This document shows, piece by piece, positions 1 through 8,334 of a DNA stretch of 64,000 bases. Numbering within the stretch: the stretch's first letter is position 1; each line of letters starts with the position of its first letter. The translations under genes and the position numbers were made by a program. Source of the DNA: Geodermatophilaceae bacterium NBWT11. GTDB taxonomy: Bacteria; Actinomycetota; Actinomycetes; Mycobacteriales; Geodermatophilaceae. The stretch covers positions 4,526,001 through 4,590,000 of the forward strand of contig CP043652.1 in NCBI GenBank assembly GCA_014218215.1. The letters are read 5' to 3'. Below the pieces are notes generated by a model. The model worked only from the letters and a program-made list of their open reading frames with translations. It ran no database searches and had not been told where the DNA came from.

Positions 1-203
1 GGCACCCGGACGACGAGGGCTGCGGGCACGCCGTGCCAGCCGCGGGCCACCTCGAGCAGCTCGGTGCGGCCGTACACGCCGTGCTGCATGTCCAGGGCCA
101 CCCAGTCGAAGCCGGCCAGGCCGAGCCGACGTGCCGTCCCGGGGCCGGCGTCGGAGCACCAGACACCGCGGCTGTGCGGACCGAACCCCTGGCTGCTCGT
201 CAT
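1..203 (-). CDS. HpcH/HpaI aldolase family protein, 5' part only
   Basis: This is the first 67 residues of a protein that runs off the left edge of the window. It starts with ATG at 203. The fragment contains GFDWVALDMQHGVYG, which matches the conserved early segment of class II HpcH/HpaI aldolases (2-keto-3-deoxy acid or 4-hydroxy-2-oxo acid aldolases and citrate lyase beta-like proteins), where the acidic residue and the following His-Gly help bind metal and substrate. These enzymes cleave hydroxy-keto acids to pyruvate and an aldehyde, usually late in aromatic or sugar-acid breakdown. It is divergent from the AlkD-like gene with only 44 bp between starts. The exact substrate cannot be told from this fragment. 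Confidence 0.7.
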   Translation of the reverse strand, partial: MTSSQGFGPHSRGVWCSDAGPGTARRLGLAGFDWVALDMQHGVYGRTELLEVARGWHGVPAALVVRV

Positions 204-247
204 CCCGGCACGCTAGCGTCCCGGCACGTCGACCGAGGAGACAGACC

Positions 248-943
248 ATGGCCCGGACTCCCCCGCCGCAGGTGACGCTGGCCGAGGTGCGCGCCGAGCT
301 GGCTGCCCTCGAGGACCCGCGGATGCGCGCGGTCAACGCCCGGCACGGGGACGACCACGGCGTCAACCTCACCGGGCTGCGCGGGCTGGCGAAGCGGCTG
401 AAGACCCAGCAGCCGCTGGCCCTCGAGCTGTGGGCCACCGGGGACGCCGACGAACGGCTGCTGGCGGTGCTGGTCTGCCGGCCGCGGGACTTCTCGCTCG
501 ACGAGCTGGACACGATGCTGCGCGAGGCCCGCCTGCCCAAGGTGCACGGCTGGCTCGTCGACCACGTCGTGGAGAAGAGCCCGCACGTCGAGGAGCTGCG
601 CGGGCGCTGGCTGGCCGACGCCGACCCGGTGGTCGAGAGCGCCGGCTGGGCGCTGACCACCGACCGGGTCGCGAAGGCCCCCGACGGACTGGACCTGCCC
701 GGCCTGCTCGACGAGATCGAGGCCCGGATGGCCGCGGCCCCCGACCGGCTGCAGTGGGCGATGAACCACTGCCTCGCCCAGATCGGCATCGAGCACCCCG
801 CGCACCGGGAGCGGGCCGTCGCGATCGGCGAGCGGCTGCAGGTGCTCGCGGGCTACCCGACCCCCAAGGGCTGCACGTCGCCGTTCGCCCCGCTGTGGAT
901 CGCCGAGATGGTCCGCCGGCAGGAGCTCACCCCGGCGCGGTGA
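248..943 (+). CDS. DNA alkylation repair (AlkD-like HEAT-repeat) protein
   Basis: A 231-residue, all-helical protein. ATG at 248 is preceded by a good ribosome site (gaggag about 9 nt upstream); an in-frame upstream extension to 131 has no such site and overlaps the divergent aldolase. The layout resembles the DNA alkylation repair enzyme family (AlkD/AlkC, HEAT-like repeats): an N-terminal segment with RHGDDHGVNLTGLRGLAKRL, the WATGDADERLLAVLVCRP helix pair, then repeated helices and a C-terminal WIAEMVRR. AlkD proteins excise or bind bulky alkylated bases. Catalytic residues are not clear-cut, so this may be a non-catalytic relative. It ends 17 nt inside the convergent LysR gene. Confidence 0.65.
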   Translation: MARTPPPQVTLAEVRAELAALEDPRMRAVNARHGDDHGVNLTGLRGLAKRLKTQQPLALELWATGDADERLLAVLVCRPRDFSLDELDTMLREARLPKVHGWLVDHVVEKSPHVEELRGRWLADADPVVESAGWALTTDRVAKAPDGLDLPGLLDEIEARMAAAPDRLQWAMNHCLAQIGIEHPAHRERAVAIGERLQVLAGYPTPKGCTSPFAPLWIAEMVRRQELTPAR

Positions 944-1844
944 CCTGCCGGGCCGCCCGGAGGACCAGGTCCCGCAGCCAGCTGTGCTCGGGGTCGCGGG
1001 CGTACACCGGGTGCCAGTAGGCCGCTTCCACCAGGTGGCCCAGGTCGACCGGGGCGGGCAGCACCCGCAGCGCGCTGGTGGTCGGCAGCAGCCCGAGCAA
1101 CCGGCGCTGGAGCACCGCGATGCGGGGCGACCGGGCGACCAGGCCCGGGACGGTCAGGAAGGCCTCGGTCACGACCTGCACGTGCGGGTCGATGCCCTGC
1201 ATGCGCAGGATCCGGGTGGCCGGGGTCGAGGCGGTCTGCCCGCTGTAGACCGTCACCCAGGGCAGCTCGCGCAGCTGGTCGACGGTGACCGCCTCCCCGA
1301 CCTCGGGGTTGTCGGCGTCGGCGATGAGCACCCAGTCGTCGGTGAACAGGTCCATCGCCGGCAGGTCGTCGAGGAATCCGCGGGGCAGCAGCAGCAGGTC
1401 CGCAGCCAGCAGCGCCTGGTCGGCCCGGGCCACGATGTCCGGGCTGTGCGGCACGAACTTCAACCGCGCCCCCGGGGCCTCCTGACCCAGCAGCTCGGTG
1501 AGCGCGCTGCCCAGCACGGCCACGCAGTAGTCCGACAGCAGCAGGGTGAACTCCCGGGTGGAGCTGGCCGGGTCGAAGGCCGGTTGGGCGGTGAAGACCC
1601 GGTGCACCGACTGCAGCGCCAGCCGGGACTGCGACTGCAGCTGCTCGGCCAACGGGGTGAGCCGGTTCTCGTTGCCCACCCGCACCAGCAGGTCGTCCCC
1701 GAAGTGCCGACGCAGCCGGGCCAGCGCCGCCGACAGCGCGGGTTGGCTCAACCCGACCTGCTGCGCGGCCCGGGTGACGCTGCGCTGGTGCAGCAGGGCG
1801 TCGAGGGAGACCAGCAGGTTCAGGTCGAGGTTGGCCACGTTCAC
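927..1844 (-). CDS. LysR-family transcriptional regulator
   Basis: A 305-residue LysR regulator with GTG start at 1844. Residues 1-65 form the winged helix-turn-helix (NLLVSLDALLHQRSVTRAAQ, then QPALSAALARLRRHFGDDLL). The rest is the periplasmic-binding-protein-like effector domain. The opening NVANLDLNLL and the LTPLAE segment resemble NodD/PcpR-type LysR proteins that control aromatic catabolism. The gene is divergent from the ring-cleavage cluster starting at 1967, so it probably activates that cluster when an aromatic effector is present and represses itself; candidate operator halves lie in the 122-bp gap. The inducer is unknown. Confidence 0.9.
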   Translation of the reverse strand: MNVANLDLNLLVSLDALLHQRSVTRAAQQVGLSQPALSAALARLRRHFGDDLLVRVGNENRLTPLAEQLQSQSRLALQSVHRVFTAQPAFDPASSTREFTLLLSDYCVAVLGSALTELLGQEAPGARLKFVPHSPDIVARADQALLAADLLLLPRGFLDDLPAMDLFTDDWVLIADADNPEVGEAVTVDQLRELPWVTVYSGQTASTPATRILRMQGIDPHVQVVTEAFLTVPGLVARSPRIAVLQRRLLGLLPTTSALRVLPAPVDLGHLVEAAYWHPVYARDPEHSWLRDLVLRAARQVTAPG

Positions 1845-1888
1845 GGCGGCAGGCTAGCCCGCCAGGTCATCAGCCGGGTCGATCCGGG

Positions 1889-1916
1889 CCATCAGTGATG
1901 GCGACTTCCCTGATGG
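1889..1916. promoter_or_regulatory. Candidate LysR operator between divergent genes
   Basis: The gap between the LysR gene and the cyclase gene holds an inverted repeat, CCATCAG (1889-1895) and CTGATGG (1910-1916), separated by 14 nt. The left arm also lies in a small palindrome, ATCA-g-TGAT (1891-1899), and another CATCAG half-site sits at 1868-1873. LysR proteins usually bind T-N11-A inverted repeats in exactly this divergent setting. The site is seen directly; its use by this regulator is inferred. Confidence 0.5.
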
Positions 1917-1966
1917 TGGTGCGTGCCACATCCTCGTCCCCGTCACCGTCGACAGGAAGGCCCGCC

Positions 1967-2968
1967 GTGCCCAGCCCGAACCACGCCCACCTGGACCCGC
2001 AGGACCCCGAGGGCACCATCGCCGCCGCGGCCGCCCGGGTCTCCAACTGGGGCCGCTGGGGTGCCGACGACGTGCTCGGCACGCTCAACCTGCTCACCCC
2101 GGAGAAGCGGGTGCAGGGCGCTGCGCTGGTGCGCCGCGGGGTCACCGTCGACCTGACCCAGCACTTCAACGCCGAGGGCCCGCAGAGCGGCTGGCGCCGC
2201 CGGACCAACCCGGTGCACACGATGCTGGACACCGGGACCGACGCCGAGCGCGGCGTGCAGGGCTTCCCGCACGGCATCGGCGGCGCCGACGACATCGTCG
2301 CGATGCCGCTGCAGTCCTCGACCCAGTGGGACGGCCTGGGCCACATCTTCGACCACGGACAGGCCTGGAACGGCCGCCGGGCCGGGGACGTCGTCACCAG
2401 CGCCGGCGACGCCGTGACCGGCATCGAGACCACCGCCGGCCGGTTCGTCGGCCGCGGCGTGCTGCTCGACGTCGCCCGGCACCTCGAGCCCGCCACCGCC
2501 GAGCTGCCCGACGGGTTCGCGATCACCCCCGCGCACCTGGACGCCACCGCCGCCGCGGCCGGCGTCGAGGTCGGCAGCGGCGACCTGCTGCTGGTGCGCA
2601 CCGGCCGGCTCGCCCGGGCCCGCCGCTCGATCGCCGCCGGCACCGGCTGGGCCGGCTACGCCGGGGGCGACTCCCCCGGGCTGTCGTTCACCGCCCTGGA
2701 CTGGTTGCGCGAGCACGACGTCGCCGCGGTCGCGACCGACACCTGGGGTGTCGAGGTGCGGCCGAGCGAGTTCGCCGTCCCCACCTTCCAGCCCTTCCAC
2801 CAGGTGGCCATCCCGCACCTGGGCCTGTTCCTCGGCGAGATGTGGGACCTCGAGGCCCTCGCCGCCGACTGCGCCACCTCGGGGGTGCACGAGTTCCTGC
2901 TCGCCGCCGCACCCCTGCCCGTCACCGGAGCGGTCGGTGCCCCCGTGGCCCCGATCGCCGTCCTCTAG
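1967..2968 (+). CDS. Cyclase family protein (kynurenine formamidase-like hydrolase)
   Basis: A 333-residue member of the cyclase family (PF04199; metal-dependent hydrolases such as kynurenine formamidase and isatin hydrolase). I chose GTG 1967 because AGGAAGG lies 6 nt upstream and the family's opening NWGRWGADDVLGTLNLLTPE follows; the longer ORF from 1895 would run through the candidate LysR operator. In place of the usual HxGTHxDxPxH metal motif it has SSTQWDGLGHIFD, so the first His is lost but the Asp and later His remain, a known variant. It heads a tightly packed catabolic operon (next start 10 nt downstream). A likely role is opening an amide or lactone ring, or hydrolysing an intermediate. 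Confidence 0.8.
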   Translation: MPSPNHAHLDPQDPEGTIAAAAARVSNWGRWGADDVLGTLNLLTPEKRVQGAALVRRGVTVDLTQHFNAEGPQSGWRRRTNPVHTMLDTGTDAERGVQGFPHGIGGADDIVAMPLQSSTQWDGLGHIFDHGQAWNGRRAGDVVTSAGDAVTGIETTAGRFVGRGVLLDVARHLEPATAELPDGFAITPAHLDATAAAAGVEVGSGDLLLVRTGRLARARRSIAAGTGWAGYAGGDSPGLSFTALDWLREHDVAAVATDTWGVEVRPSEFAVPTFQPFHQVAIPHLGLFLGEMWDLEALAADCATSGVHEFLLAAAPLPVTGAVGAPVAPIAVL

Positions 2969-2977
2969 GAGAGCCCC

Positions 2978-4108
2978 GTGAGCGCAGTGCAGGACGTCCT
3001 GGTCATCGGCGGCGGGCTGGCCGGGGCCGCCGTCGCGGTCCACCTGGCCCAGGCCGGCGTGGCGGTGGACCTGGTGGAGATCAAGCCCGACGCGCACGCC
3101 CTCGGGTCCGGCATCACCCTGCAGGGCAACGCCCTGCGGGAGCTGGACCACCTCGGCGTCTGGGACCGGGCGAAGGAGCGCGGCTACCCCTTCGACGTGA
3201 CCGGGATCCGGGCCCCCGACCCGGCCGGCACCGTCCTCTTCGAGATCCCCGACGCCCGGACCGGCGGCCCGGACTACCCGGCGGCCATGGGCATGACCCG
3301 GCCCGACCTGGCCGGCCTGCTGCACGACCGGGCCCGCGAGGTCGGCGTCCAGGTCCGGTACGCGACCACGACCACCCAGCTCGCCCAGGACGACGACGGC
3401 GTCGACGTCACGTTCTCCGACGGCACCTCCCGCCGCTACGACCTGGTGATCGGCGCCGACGGCGTCCGCTCCTGGACCCGTCGCATGCTCGGCATCGGGC
3501 TGGAGACCCGGTCGATCGGCATGGGCATCTGGCGCGCGTTCGGGCCGCGGCCCGAGAGCGTCACCCGCACCGATCTCTTCTACGGCGGACCGGCCTACAT
3601 CGCCGGCTACTGCCCGACCGGGGAGGACTCGATCTACGCCTACATCGTCGAGGACGCCCAGGACCGCTCCACGCTGACCCCGCAGGAGCAGCTGGACACC
3701 ATGCGCGGGCTCGCCGGGGCCTACCACGGGCCCTGGGACGAGATCCGCGAGACGCTCACCGACCCCGAGCGGGTCAACTACACCTGGTTCGAGACCCACC
3801 TGCTGGCCGCCCCGTGGAACCGCGGCCGGGTCGTCGTCATCGGCGACGCCGCGCACACCTGCCCGCCCACCGTGGCCCAGGGCGGCGCGCAGGCCCTGGA
3901 GGACGCCGCCGTCCTCGGTGACCTGCTCACCTCCCGAGACACCCTCGACCAGGACCTCTGGGACGCCTTCCACGACCGCCGGGTCGAGCGCGCCCGCACC
4001 GTCGTCGAGGCCTCCAACCAGCTCGCCCAGTGGCAGCTGGACCACGTGCAGGGCGACATCCCGGCGCTCATGCGCAGCGTCGCCACCCTCGTCAGCCAGC
4101 CCGCCTGA
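2978..4108 (+). CDS. FAD-dependent aromatic hydroxylase (PHBH-type)
   Basis: A 376-residue class A flavoprotein monooxygenase. The Rossmann motif GGGLAG is at residues 11-16, the DG fingerprint GADGVRSWTRR follows mid-protein, and the GD motif VVVIGDAAHTCPP that binds the FAD ribityl chain lies near residue 289. These are the three hallmarks of the p-hydroxybenzoate/salicylate hydroxylase group, which uses NAD(P)H and O2 to hydroxylate an aromatic ring. GTG 2978 follows an AGGAGA site. It sits directly before an extradiol dioxygenase gene, so it probably makes the catechol-type substrate for ring cleavage. It could also act on an N-heterocycle such as a hydroxypyridine. Confidence 0.88.
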   Translation: MSAVQDVLVIGGGLAGAAVAVHLAQAGVAVDLVEIKPDAHALGSGITLQGNALRELDHLGVWDRAKERGYPFDVTGIRAPDPAGTVLFEIPDARTGGPDYPAAMGMTRPDLAGLLHDRAREVGVQVRYATTTTQLAQDDDGVDVTFSDGTSRRYDLVIGADGVRSWTRRMLGIGLETRSIGMGIWRAFGPRPESVTRTDLFYGGPAYIAGYCPTGEDSIYAYIVEDAQDRSTLTPQEQLDTMRGLAGAYHGPWDEIRETLTDPERVNYTWFETHLLAAPWNRGRVVVIGDAAHTCPPTVAQGGAQALEDAAVLGDLLTSRDTLDQDLWDAFHDRRVERARTVVEASNQLAQWQLDHVQGDIPALMRSVATLVSQPA

Positions 4109-4125
4109 TCCGCCAGGAGACCGTC

Positions 4126-5064
4126 ATGACCGAACGCCTCATCACCCACCTGCGGCACATCGACCTCGCCGTGCCCGACCTGCGCACCCAGACCGACTTC
4201 TTCACCCACACCTGGGGCCTGAAGGAGGAGACCACCGACGGCGGGCTCTCCTTCCTGGCCGCCGAGGGCAGCCCGGAGGCCTACGTCGTCCGGCTGCGGG
4301 AGGCGAGCGAGAAGCGGATCGACCTGGTCTCCTTCGGCGCCGCGACCGCCGCCGACGTCGACACCCTGGCCGCCCGGATGGCCACCGCCGGCGTGCAGCT
4401 GGTGCACGAGCCGACCGACCTGCAGACCCCCGGCGGCGGCTACGGCTTCCGGTTCTTCGACAACGAGGGCCGCACCGTGGAGGTCTCGGCCGACGTCGCC
4501 GTCCGGGAGCACCGCAGGATCGAGGAGGGCGAGTCGATCCCGGTGCGCCTGTCGCACGTGGTGCTCAACTCGACCGAGCCGGAGAAGACGGTGGCCTTCT
4601 ACGAGCAGCACTTCGGGTTCGCACTCTCGGACACCCTGATGCACCCGCGGATGGGCTCGATGATGTGGTTCATGCGCACCAACGCCTGGCACCACAGCAT
4701 GGCCGTCGCCCGCGGCCCGCACGCCTCCCTGCACCACGCCTCCTTCGAGCTGCGCGGCATCGACGAGTACATGCGCGGCACCGGCCGGGCACTGCGCGCC
4801 GGCGTGGAGAAGATCTGGGGTCCCGGTCGGCACATGGCCGGCAACAACACGTTCTCCTACTTCCTCGACCCGCACGGCAACACCGTGGAGTACACGACCG
4901 AGCTCGACCTGGTCGACGAGGACACCTGGCACCCCTCGCTCTACGACTTCAGCAACCCCGAGGTCAGCGACCAGTGGGGCACGGCCAACGCGATGAACGA
5001 GTTCGTCGCCCAGAAGTCGTTCAACGACCCGGACACGGGCCTCTTCGTGGCCCCTCCCGTCTGA
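4126..5064 (+). CDS. Extradiol ring-cleavage dioxygenase (VOC superfamily)
   Basis: A 312-residue type I extradiol dioxygenase of the vicinal oxygen chelate fold, with two beta-alpha-beta-beta-beta domains (about 8-125 and 140-265). The expected 2-His-1-Glu iron ligands are visible as H144 (RLSHVVLNS), H203 or H204 (LHHASFEL) and E255 (NTVEYTTE); the same spacing occurs in BphC and catechol 2,3-dioxygenases. It splits a catechol-like ring next to the two hydroxyls using O2 and Fe(II). ATG 4126 follows CCAGGAGA. Its place between a hydroxylase and two hydrolases fits a meta-cleavage pathway. The ring substrate is unknown. Confidence 0.87.
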   Translation: MTERLITHLRHIDLAVPDLRTQTDFFTHTWGLKEETTDGGLSFLAAEGSPEAYVVRLREASEKRIDLVSFGAATAADVDTLAARMATAGVQLVHEPTDLQTPGGGYGFRFFDNEGRTVEVSADVAVREHRRIEEGESIPVRLSHVVLNSTEPEKTVAFYEQHFGFALSDTLMHPRMGSMMWFMRTNAWHHSMAVARGPHASLHHASFELRGIDEYMRGTGRALRAGVEKIWGPGRHMAGNNTFSYFLDPHGNTVEYTTELDLVDEDTWHPSLYDFSNPEVSDQWGTANAMNEFVAQKSFNDPDTGLFVAPPV

Positions 5065-6026
5065 TGCGCTTCGCCACGTACGTCCACGACGGCGAGGTCT
5101 CCGCCGGGGTCGTCTCCGACGCCGGCGTCCACGCCCTGCCCGGGACCACGGTGCTGGACCTGGTCCGCGCCGGACTGCCCACCGCGATCGCCGCCGGCGA
5201 GCAGGCCCTGGACGGCCCGGCCGTGCCGCTGGACGCCGTCCGGCTGCTGCCGCCGCTGGAGGCGCCCACGGTGCGCGACTTCGTCGCCTTCGAGGAGCAC
5301 GTCGAGGGCGTCGTCGCCGGCATGGGGATGGGGGCCGGGGTGGTGCCCGAGTGGTACCAGGCGCCGACCTTCTACTTCACCAACCCCTACGCCCTGCACG
5401 GCGCGCACGACGACGTCGCCGTCCCACCGGGCTCGCAGCGGTTCGACTTCGAGCTGGAGGTCGCCGTGGTCGTCGGTCGGGACGGCGCCTCGCTGACCCC
5501 GGAGGCCGCCCGCGAGCACGTCTTCGGCTACACGGTCCTCAACGACTGGTCGGCCCGGGACCTGCAGCGCCGCGAGATGCAGGTCAGCCTCGGCCCGGCC
5601 AAGGGCAAGGACTCCGCCACCACGCTCGGGCCGTTCCTGGTCACCGCCGACGAGCTGGAGCCCTACCGCGACGACGAGGGCTTCCTGGCCCTGGACATGC
5701 GGGTGTCGGTCAACGGCGAGCTGGTCGGGCAGGACCTGCTGTCGAACATGGGCTGGCCGTTCGAGGAGCTCGTCGCCTACGCCTCCCGCGGCACCGAGGT
5801 GCGGGCCGGCGACGTCCTCGGCTCGGGCACCTGCGGCAACGGCGGCTGCCTGGCCGAGCTGTGGGGCCGCCGCGGCCCCGAGTCGCTGCCCTCCCTGCAG
5901 CCCGGCGACGTGGTCGAGATGACCGTCGAGGGGCTGGGCACCATCCGCAACACCGTCGTCGCCGGCGTCGAGCTGCCCCCGGTCGCCGCCGCCCGGCCGC
6001 GCCCCCGCACCCGCACCCGTTCCTGA
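5064..6026 (+). CDS. Fumarylacetoacetate hydrolase family protein
   Basis: A 320-residue protein of the FAH superfamily, which hydrolyses, hydrates or decarboxylates keto-enol acids. The metal-binding E-x-E is in RFDFELEVAVVVG, followed by VFGYTVLNDWSARDLQRRE and the KGKDSATTLGPF segment that shapes the active site. The start ATG 5064 overlaps the preceding stop (TGATG), so translation is coupled to the dioxygenase. Because it lies directly after ring cleavage, it probably acts on the ring-fission product or the 2-hydroxy-dienoate made from it. The tail is rich in Pro and Arg (PRPRTRTRS), which is unusual for the family and probably disordered. Confidence 0.88.
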   Translation: MRFATYVHDGEVSAGVVSDAGVHALPGTTVLDLVRAGLPTAIAAGEQALDGPAVPLDAVRLLPPLEAPTVRDFVAFEEHVEGVVAGMGMGAGVVPEWYQAPTFYFTNPYALHGAHDDVAVPPGSQRFDFELEVAVVVGRDGASLTPEAAREHVFGYTVLNDWSARDLQRREMQVSLGPAKGKDSATTLGPFLVTADELEPYRDDEGFLALDMRVSVNGELVGQDLLSNMGWPFEELVAYASRGTEVRAGDVLGSGTCGNGGCLAELWGRRGPESLPSLQPGDVVEMTVEGLGTIRNTVVAGVELPPVAAARPRPRTRTRS

Positions 6027-6038
6027 GAGGACACCCCC

Positions 6039-7219
6039 GTGTTCGAGTACTTCCCCGGCAACTACGTGTGGAACCTGGGCGTCGTCGCGACGCTCAACTC
6101 CGGCGGCCTGATCGACGAGGTCGACCGGGCCTGCCGGCCGATCAAGGACGCCGCGCAGCAGGGCGAGGACGCCGGGACGTCGGACTTCCTGCGCGCCTGG
6201 CGGGCGCTGACCGACCAGCTGGTCGGCCAGGCCGAGGACGCCGAGAAGGCCGGCCACACCCGCACCGCGGGCCAGCTGTACTCCCGCGCCACCAACTACC
6301 TGTGCCAGGCCGAGCGGATGCTCGCCCACACCGACCCCGACCGGGTGCCCACCTACCGGCGGGTGCTGGAGCTGGCGGAGAAGGCGTTCGAGCTGCACAG
6401 CCCGCGGGTCAGCCGGGTGGAGATCCCCTACGAGGGGCAGACCCTGCCGGCCTACTTCAGCGCCGCCCCGGCCACCGACGACGGCCCGGCACCGGTGATC
6501 GTGCTGGTCAACGGGCTGGACTCCACCAAGGAGCACATGTACTCCTCGGGCTTCTGGCTGGAGCTCGCCGAGCGCGGCATCTCCTGCCTGATGCTCGACC
6601 AGCCCGGGACCGGTGAGGCGCTGCGCCTGCAGGGCATCACCGCCCGGATCGACACCGAGGTGTGGGCCGGTGCCGCCGTGGACTGGCTGGAGGGCCGGTC
6701 CGACGTCGACACCACGAGGATCGGCATCGTCGGCTGGTCGCTGGGCGGCTACTTCTCCCCCGGGCAGCCGCGTTCGAGAAGCGCTTCGCGCTCTGCGTGG
6801 CCTGGGGCGCCAACCACGACTGGGGCGCCGTGCAGCGCCGGCGGGCCGAGCGCGAGGGCGAGCGCCCGGTGCCGCACTACTGGTCGCACGTGCTGTGGGT
6901 GTGGGGCATCGAGGGCGACGAGCACCACCTCGACGCCTTCCTGGACTTCGCCGACGGCGTGCACCTGGACGGGGTCGTCGAGCACATCACCGTGCCGTTC
7001 CTGATCGCGCACGGGGCGAACGACCGGCAGATCCCGCTAGAGTATGCGCACCGCTCCTACGACCAGGCGGTGAACTCCCCCAAGCGCGAGCTGCGGGTGT
7101 TCACCCCCGAGGAGGGCGCGACCGAGCACATCGGCCTGGACCACCTGCCGCACGTCAGCGTGTTCGTCGCCGACTGGGTGGCCGACACCTTCGCCGAGCT
7201 GGAGGCTGCGCGGGTCTGA
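6039..7219 (+). pseudogene. Alpha/beta hydrolase (DHPON hydrolase-like), split by a 1-nt frameshift
   Basis: Two overlapping frames encode one hydrolase of about 393 residues. The first (GTG 6039) runs through an N-terminal helical lid and the core IVLVNGLDSTKEHMY, ending its good match at the nucleophile elbow GWSLGGYF. The second frame takes over with FEKRFALCVAWGANHDWGAV and carries the acid and His region (IAHGANDRQIP; EHIGLDHLPH). The break lies in the run CCCCCGGG at 6757-6764; one added base restores a continuous protein. The long helical N-terminus and the sequence style resemble 2,6-dihydroxypseudooxynicotine hydrolase, a C-C bond hydrolase. It is last in the meta-cleavage cluster. 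The break may be a sequencing error. Confidence 0.75.
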
Positions 7220-7231
7220 CCCGCGTCGGGC

Positions 7232-7305
7232 GGGGTGGCGGGTCGTTCTGTGCGGCGGCGGGTCGTTGCAACGGCCGGCCACCGCACAGAACGGCACGCC
7301 ACCCC
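7232..7305. repeat. 74-bp nested palindrome between convergent genes
   Basis: Two 24-nt arms (7232-7255 and 7282-7305) are inverted copies with two mismatches, both ending in GGGGTGGCG and both carrying GTTCTGTGCGG. The 26-nt loop itself holds a near-perfect 16-nt palindrome, GGTCGTTGCAACGGCC (7261-7276). The element fills the gap between the hydrolase stop and the dehydrogenase stop exactly, so it can act as a two-way terminator even without a T-run. Its nested, REP-like form also suggests a dispersed palindromic element. I found no second copy in this window. Confidence 0.7.
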
Positions 7306-8334
7306 TCAGGGCCGCAGGACCGCCCGACCGACGAGGGATCGGGCGTCGAGCGCGGCGTGCGCGGCGGCGGCCTCGGCCAGCGGCCACACCCGGGCGGCCA
7401 GCGGGCGGACGACGCCGCGCCGGACCAGCTCGACCACCTCGACCAGGTCGGCGCGGGTGGCGTGCGCCGAGCCCAGCACGGCGAGCTCCCGGACGATCAC
7501 CAGCCCCGGGTCCAGCGGGAGCTCGCCGGGCACGGTGTTGCCGACCAGCACCAGACGACCGCCCGGGCGCAGCGACCGCAGCGCGGTGGCGAAGGTGGGG
7601 GCCCCGGTGGTCTCGACGACGACGTCCACCCCCCGCGGCCGGTCCAGCCGGGCGGCGATCGCCCGCAGCTCGCGGCCGTCGGGGCGGACGGCGACCTCGT
7701 CGGCCCCGGCCTCCCGCAGCGCCTGGACCTTGGCCGCGTCCCCGGTCACCGCGACGACGACGGCGCCCAGGTGGTGGGCGACCTGCACGGTGTGCACGCC
7801 CACCCCGCCGCCGGCCCCGGTGACGACGACGACGTCCCCGGCCCGGACGCCGGCGGTGTGCAGCGCCTTCAGCCCGGTGCCCACCGCGCAGGAGAGCAGG
7901 GCGCCGGTGACGTCGTCCACCTCGTCGGGCAGCGGCACCGCGTTGAGCGGGCTGGCCAGCACGAACCCCGCGTAGCCGCCGGGCAGGTCCTCGCCGTAGA
8001 AGCCGGGCCCCTGCCGGCAGCGGGCGGTGGTGCCGGCGGCGCACTCCGCGCACGCCCCGCACGGGATGCGCTGCACGAGGGCCACCCGTCGGCCGACCCA
8101 CCCGGTGACGTCGGCCCCGGCGGCCTCGACCCGGCCGGCGATCTCGTGGCCGAGCACGCTGCCGACCGGGGCGGCGAGCAGGCCGCGGCGGGCGAGGGCG
8201 TCGTGGCCGCAGACCCCGCACGCCCCCACCCGCACCAGGAGCTGGTCCGCGGCGGGGACGGGCACCGGACGGGTGGCCGGGACCAGCACCTCCGGGCCGC
8301 CGTGGGCAGCCAGTTCCACCACCGGCATGGTCAC
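7306..8334 (-). CDS. Zinc-dependent medium-chain alcohol dehydrogenase
   Basis: A 342-residue MDR-family dehydrogenase. Catalytic zinc ligands appear as CGVCGHD (Cys about residue 39) and LGHEIAG; the structural zinc site is CGACAECAAGTTARC, with three of the usual four Cys clear. The NAD(P) Rossmann motif is VVTGAGGGVGVHTVQVA. It oxidises an alcohol or reduces an aldehyde or ketone. I use GTG 8334 because GTGA overlaps the transporter stop, although ATG 8328 is also possible. It is second in an operon with the MFS transporter, under the TCGAA-type operator, so it probably handles an alcohol or ketone taken up or made in the island's pathway. Confidence 0.85.
   Translation of the reverse strand: MTMPVVELAAHGGPEVLVPATRPVPVPAADQLLVRVGACGVCGHDALARRGLLAAPVGSVLGHEIAGRVEAAGADVTGWVGRRVALVQRIPCGACAECAAGTTARCRQGPGFYGEDLPGGYAGFVLASPLNAVPLPDEVDDVTGALLSCAVGTGLKALHTAGVRAGDVVVVTGAGGGVGVHTVQVAHHLGAVVVAVTGDAAKVQALREAGADEVAVRPDGRELRAIAARLDRPRGVDVVVETTGAPTFATALRSLRPGGRLVLVGNTVPGELPLDPGLVIVRELAVLGSAHATRADLVEVVELVRRGVVRPLAARVWPLAEAAAAHAALDARSLVGRAVLRP

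Noticed and set aside
6750-6770. Programmed frameshift in the hydrolase gene
   Set aside because: CCCCCGGG could slip, but there is no clear slippery heptamer and stimulatory hairpin, and four other genes show similar breaks, so an error is more likely.
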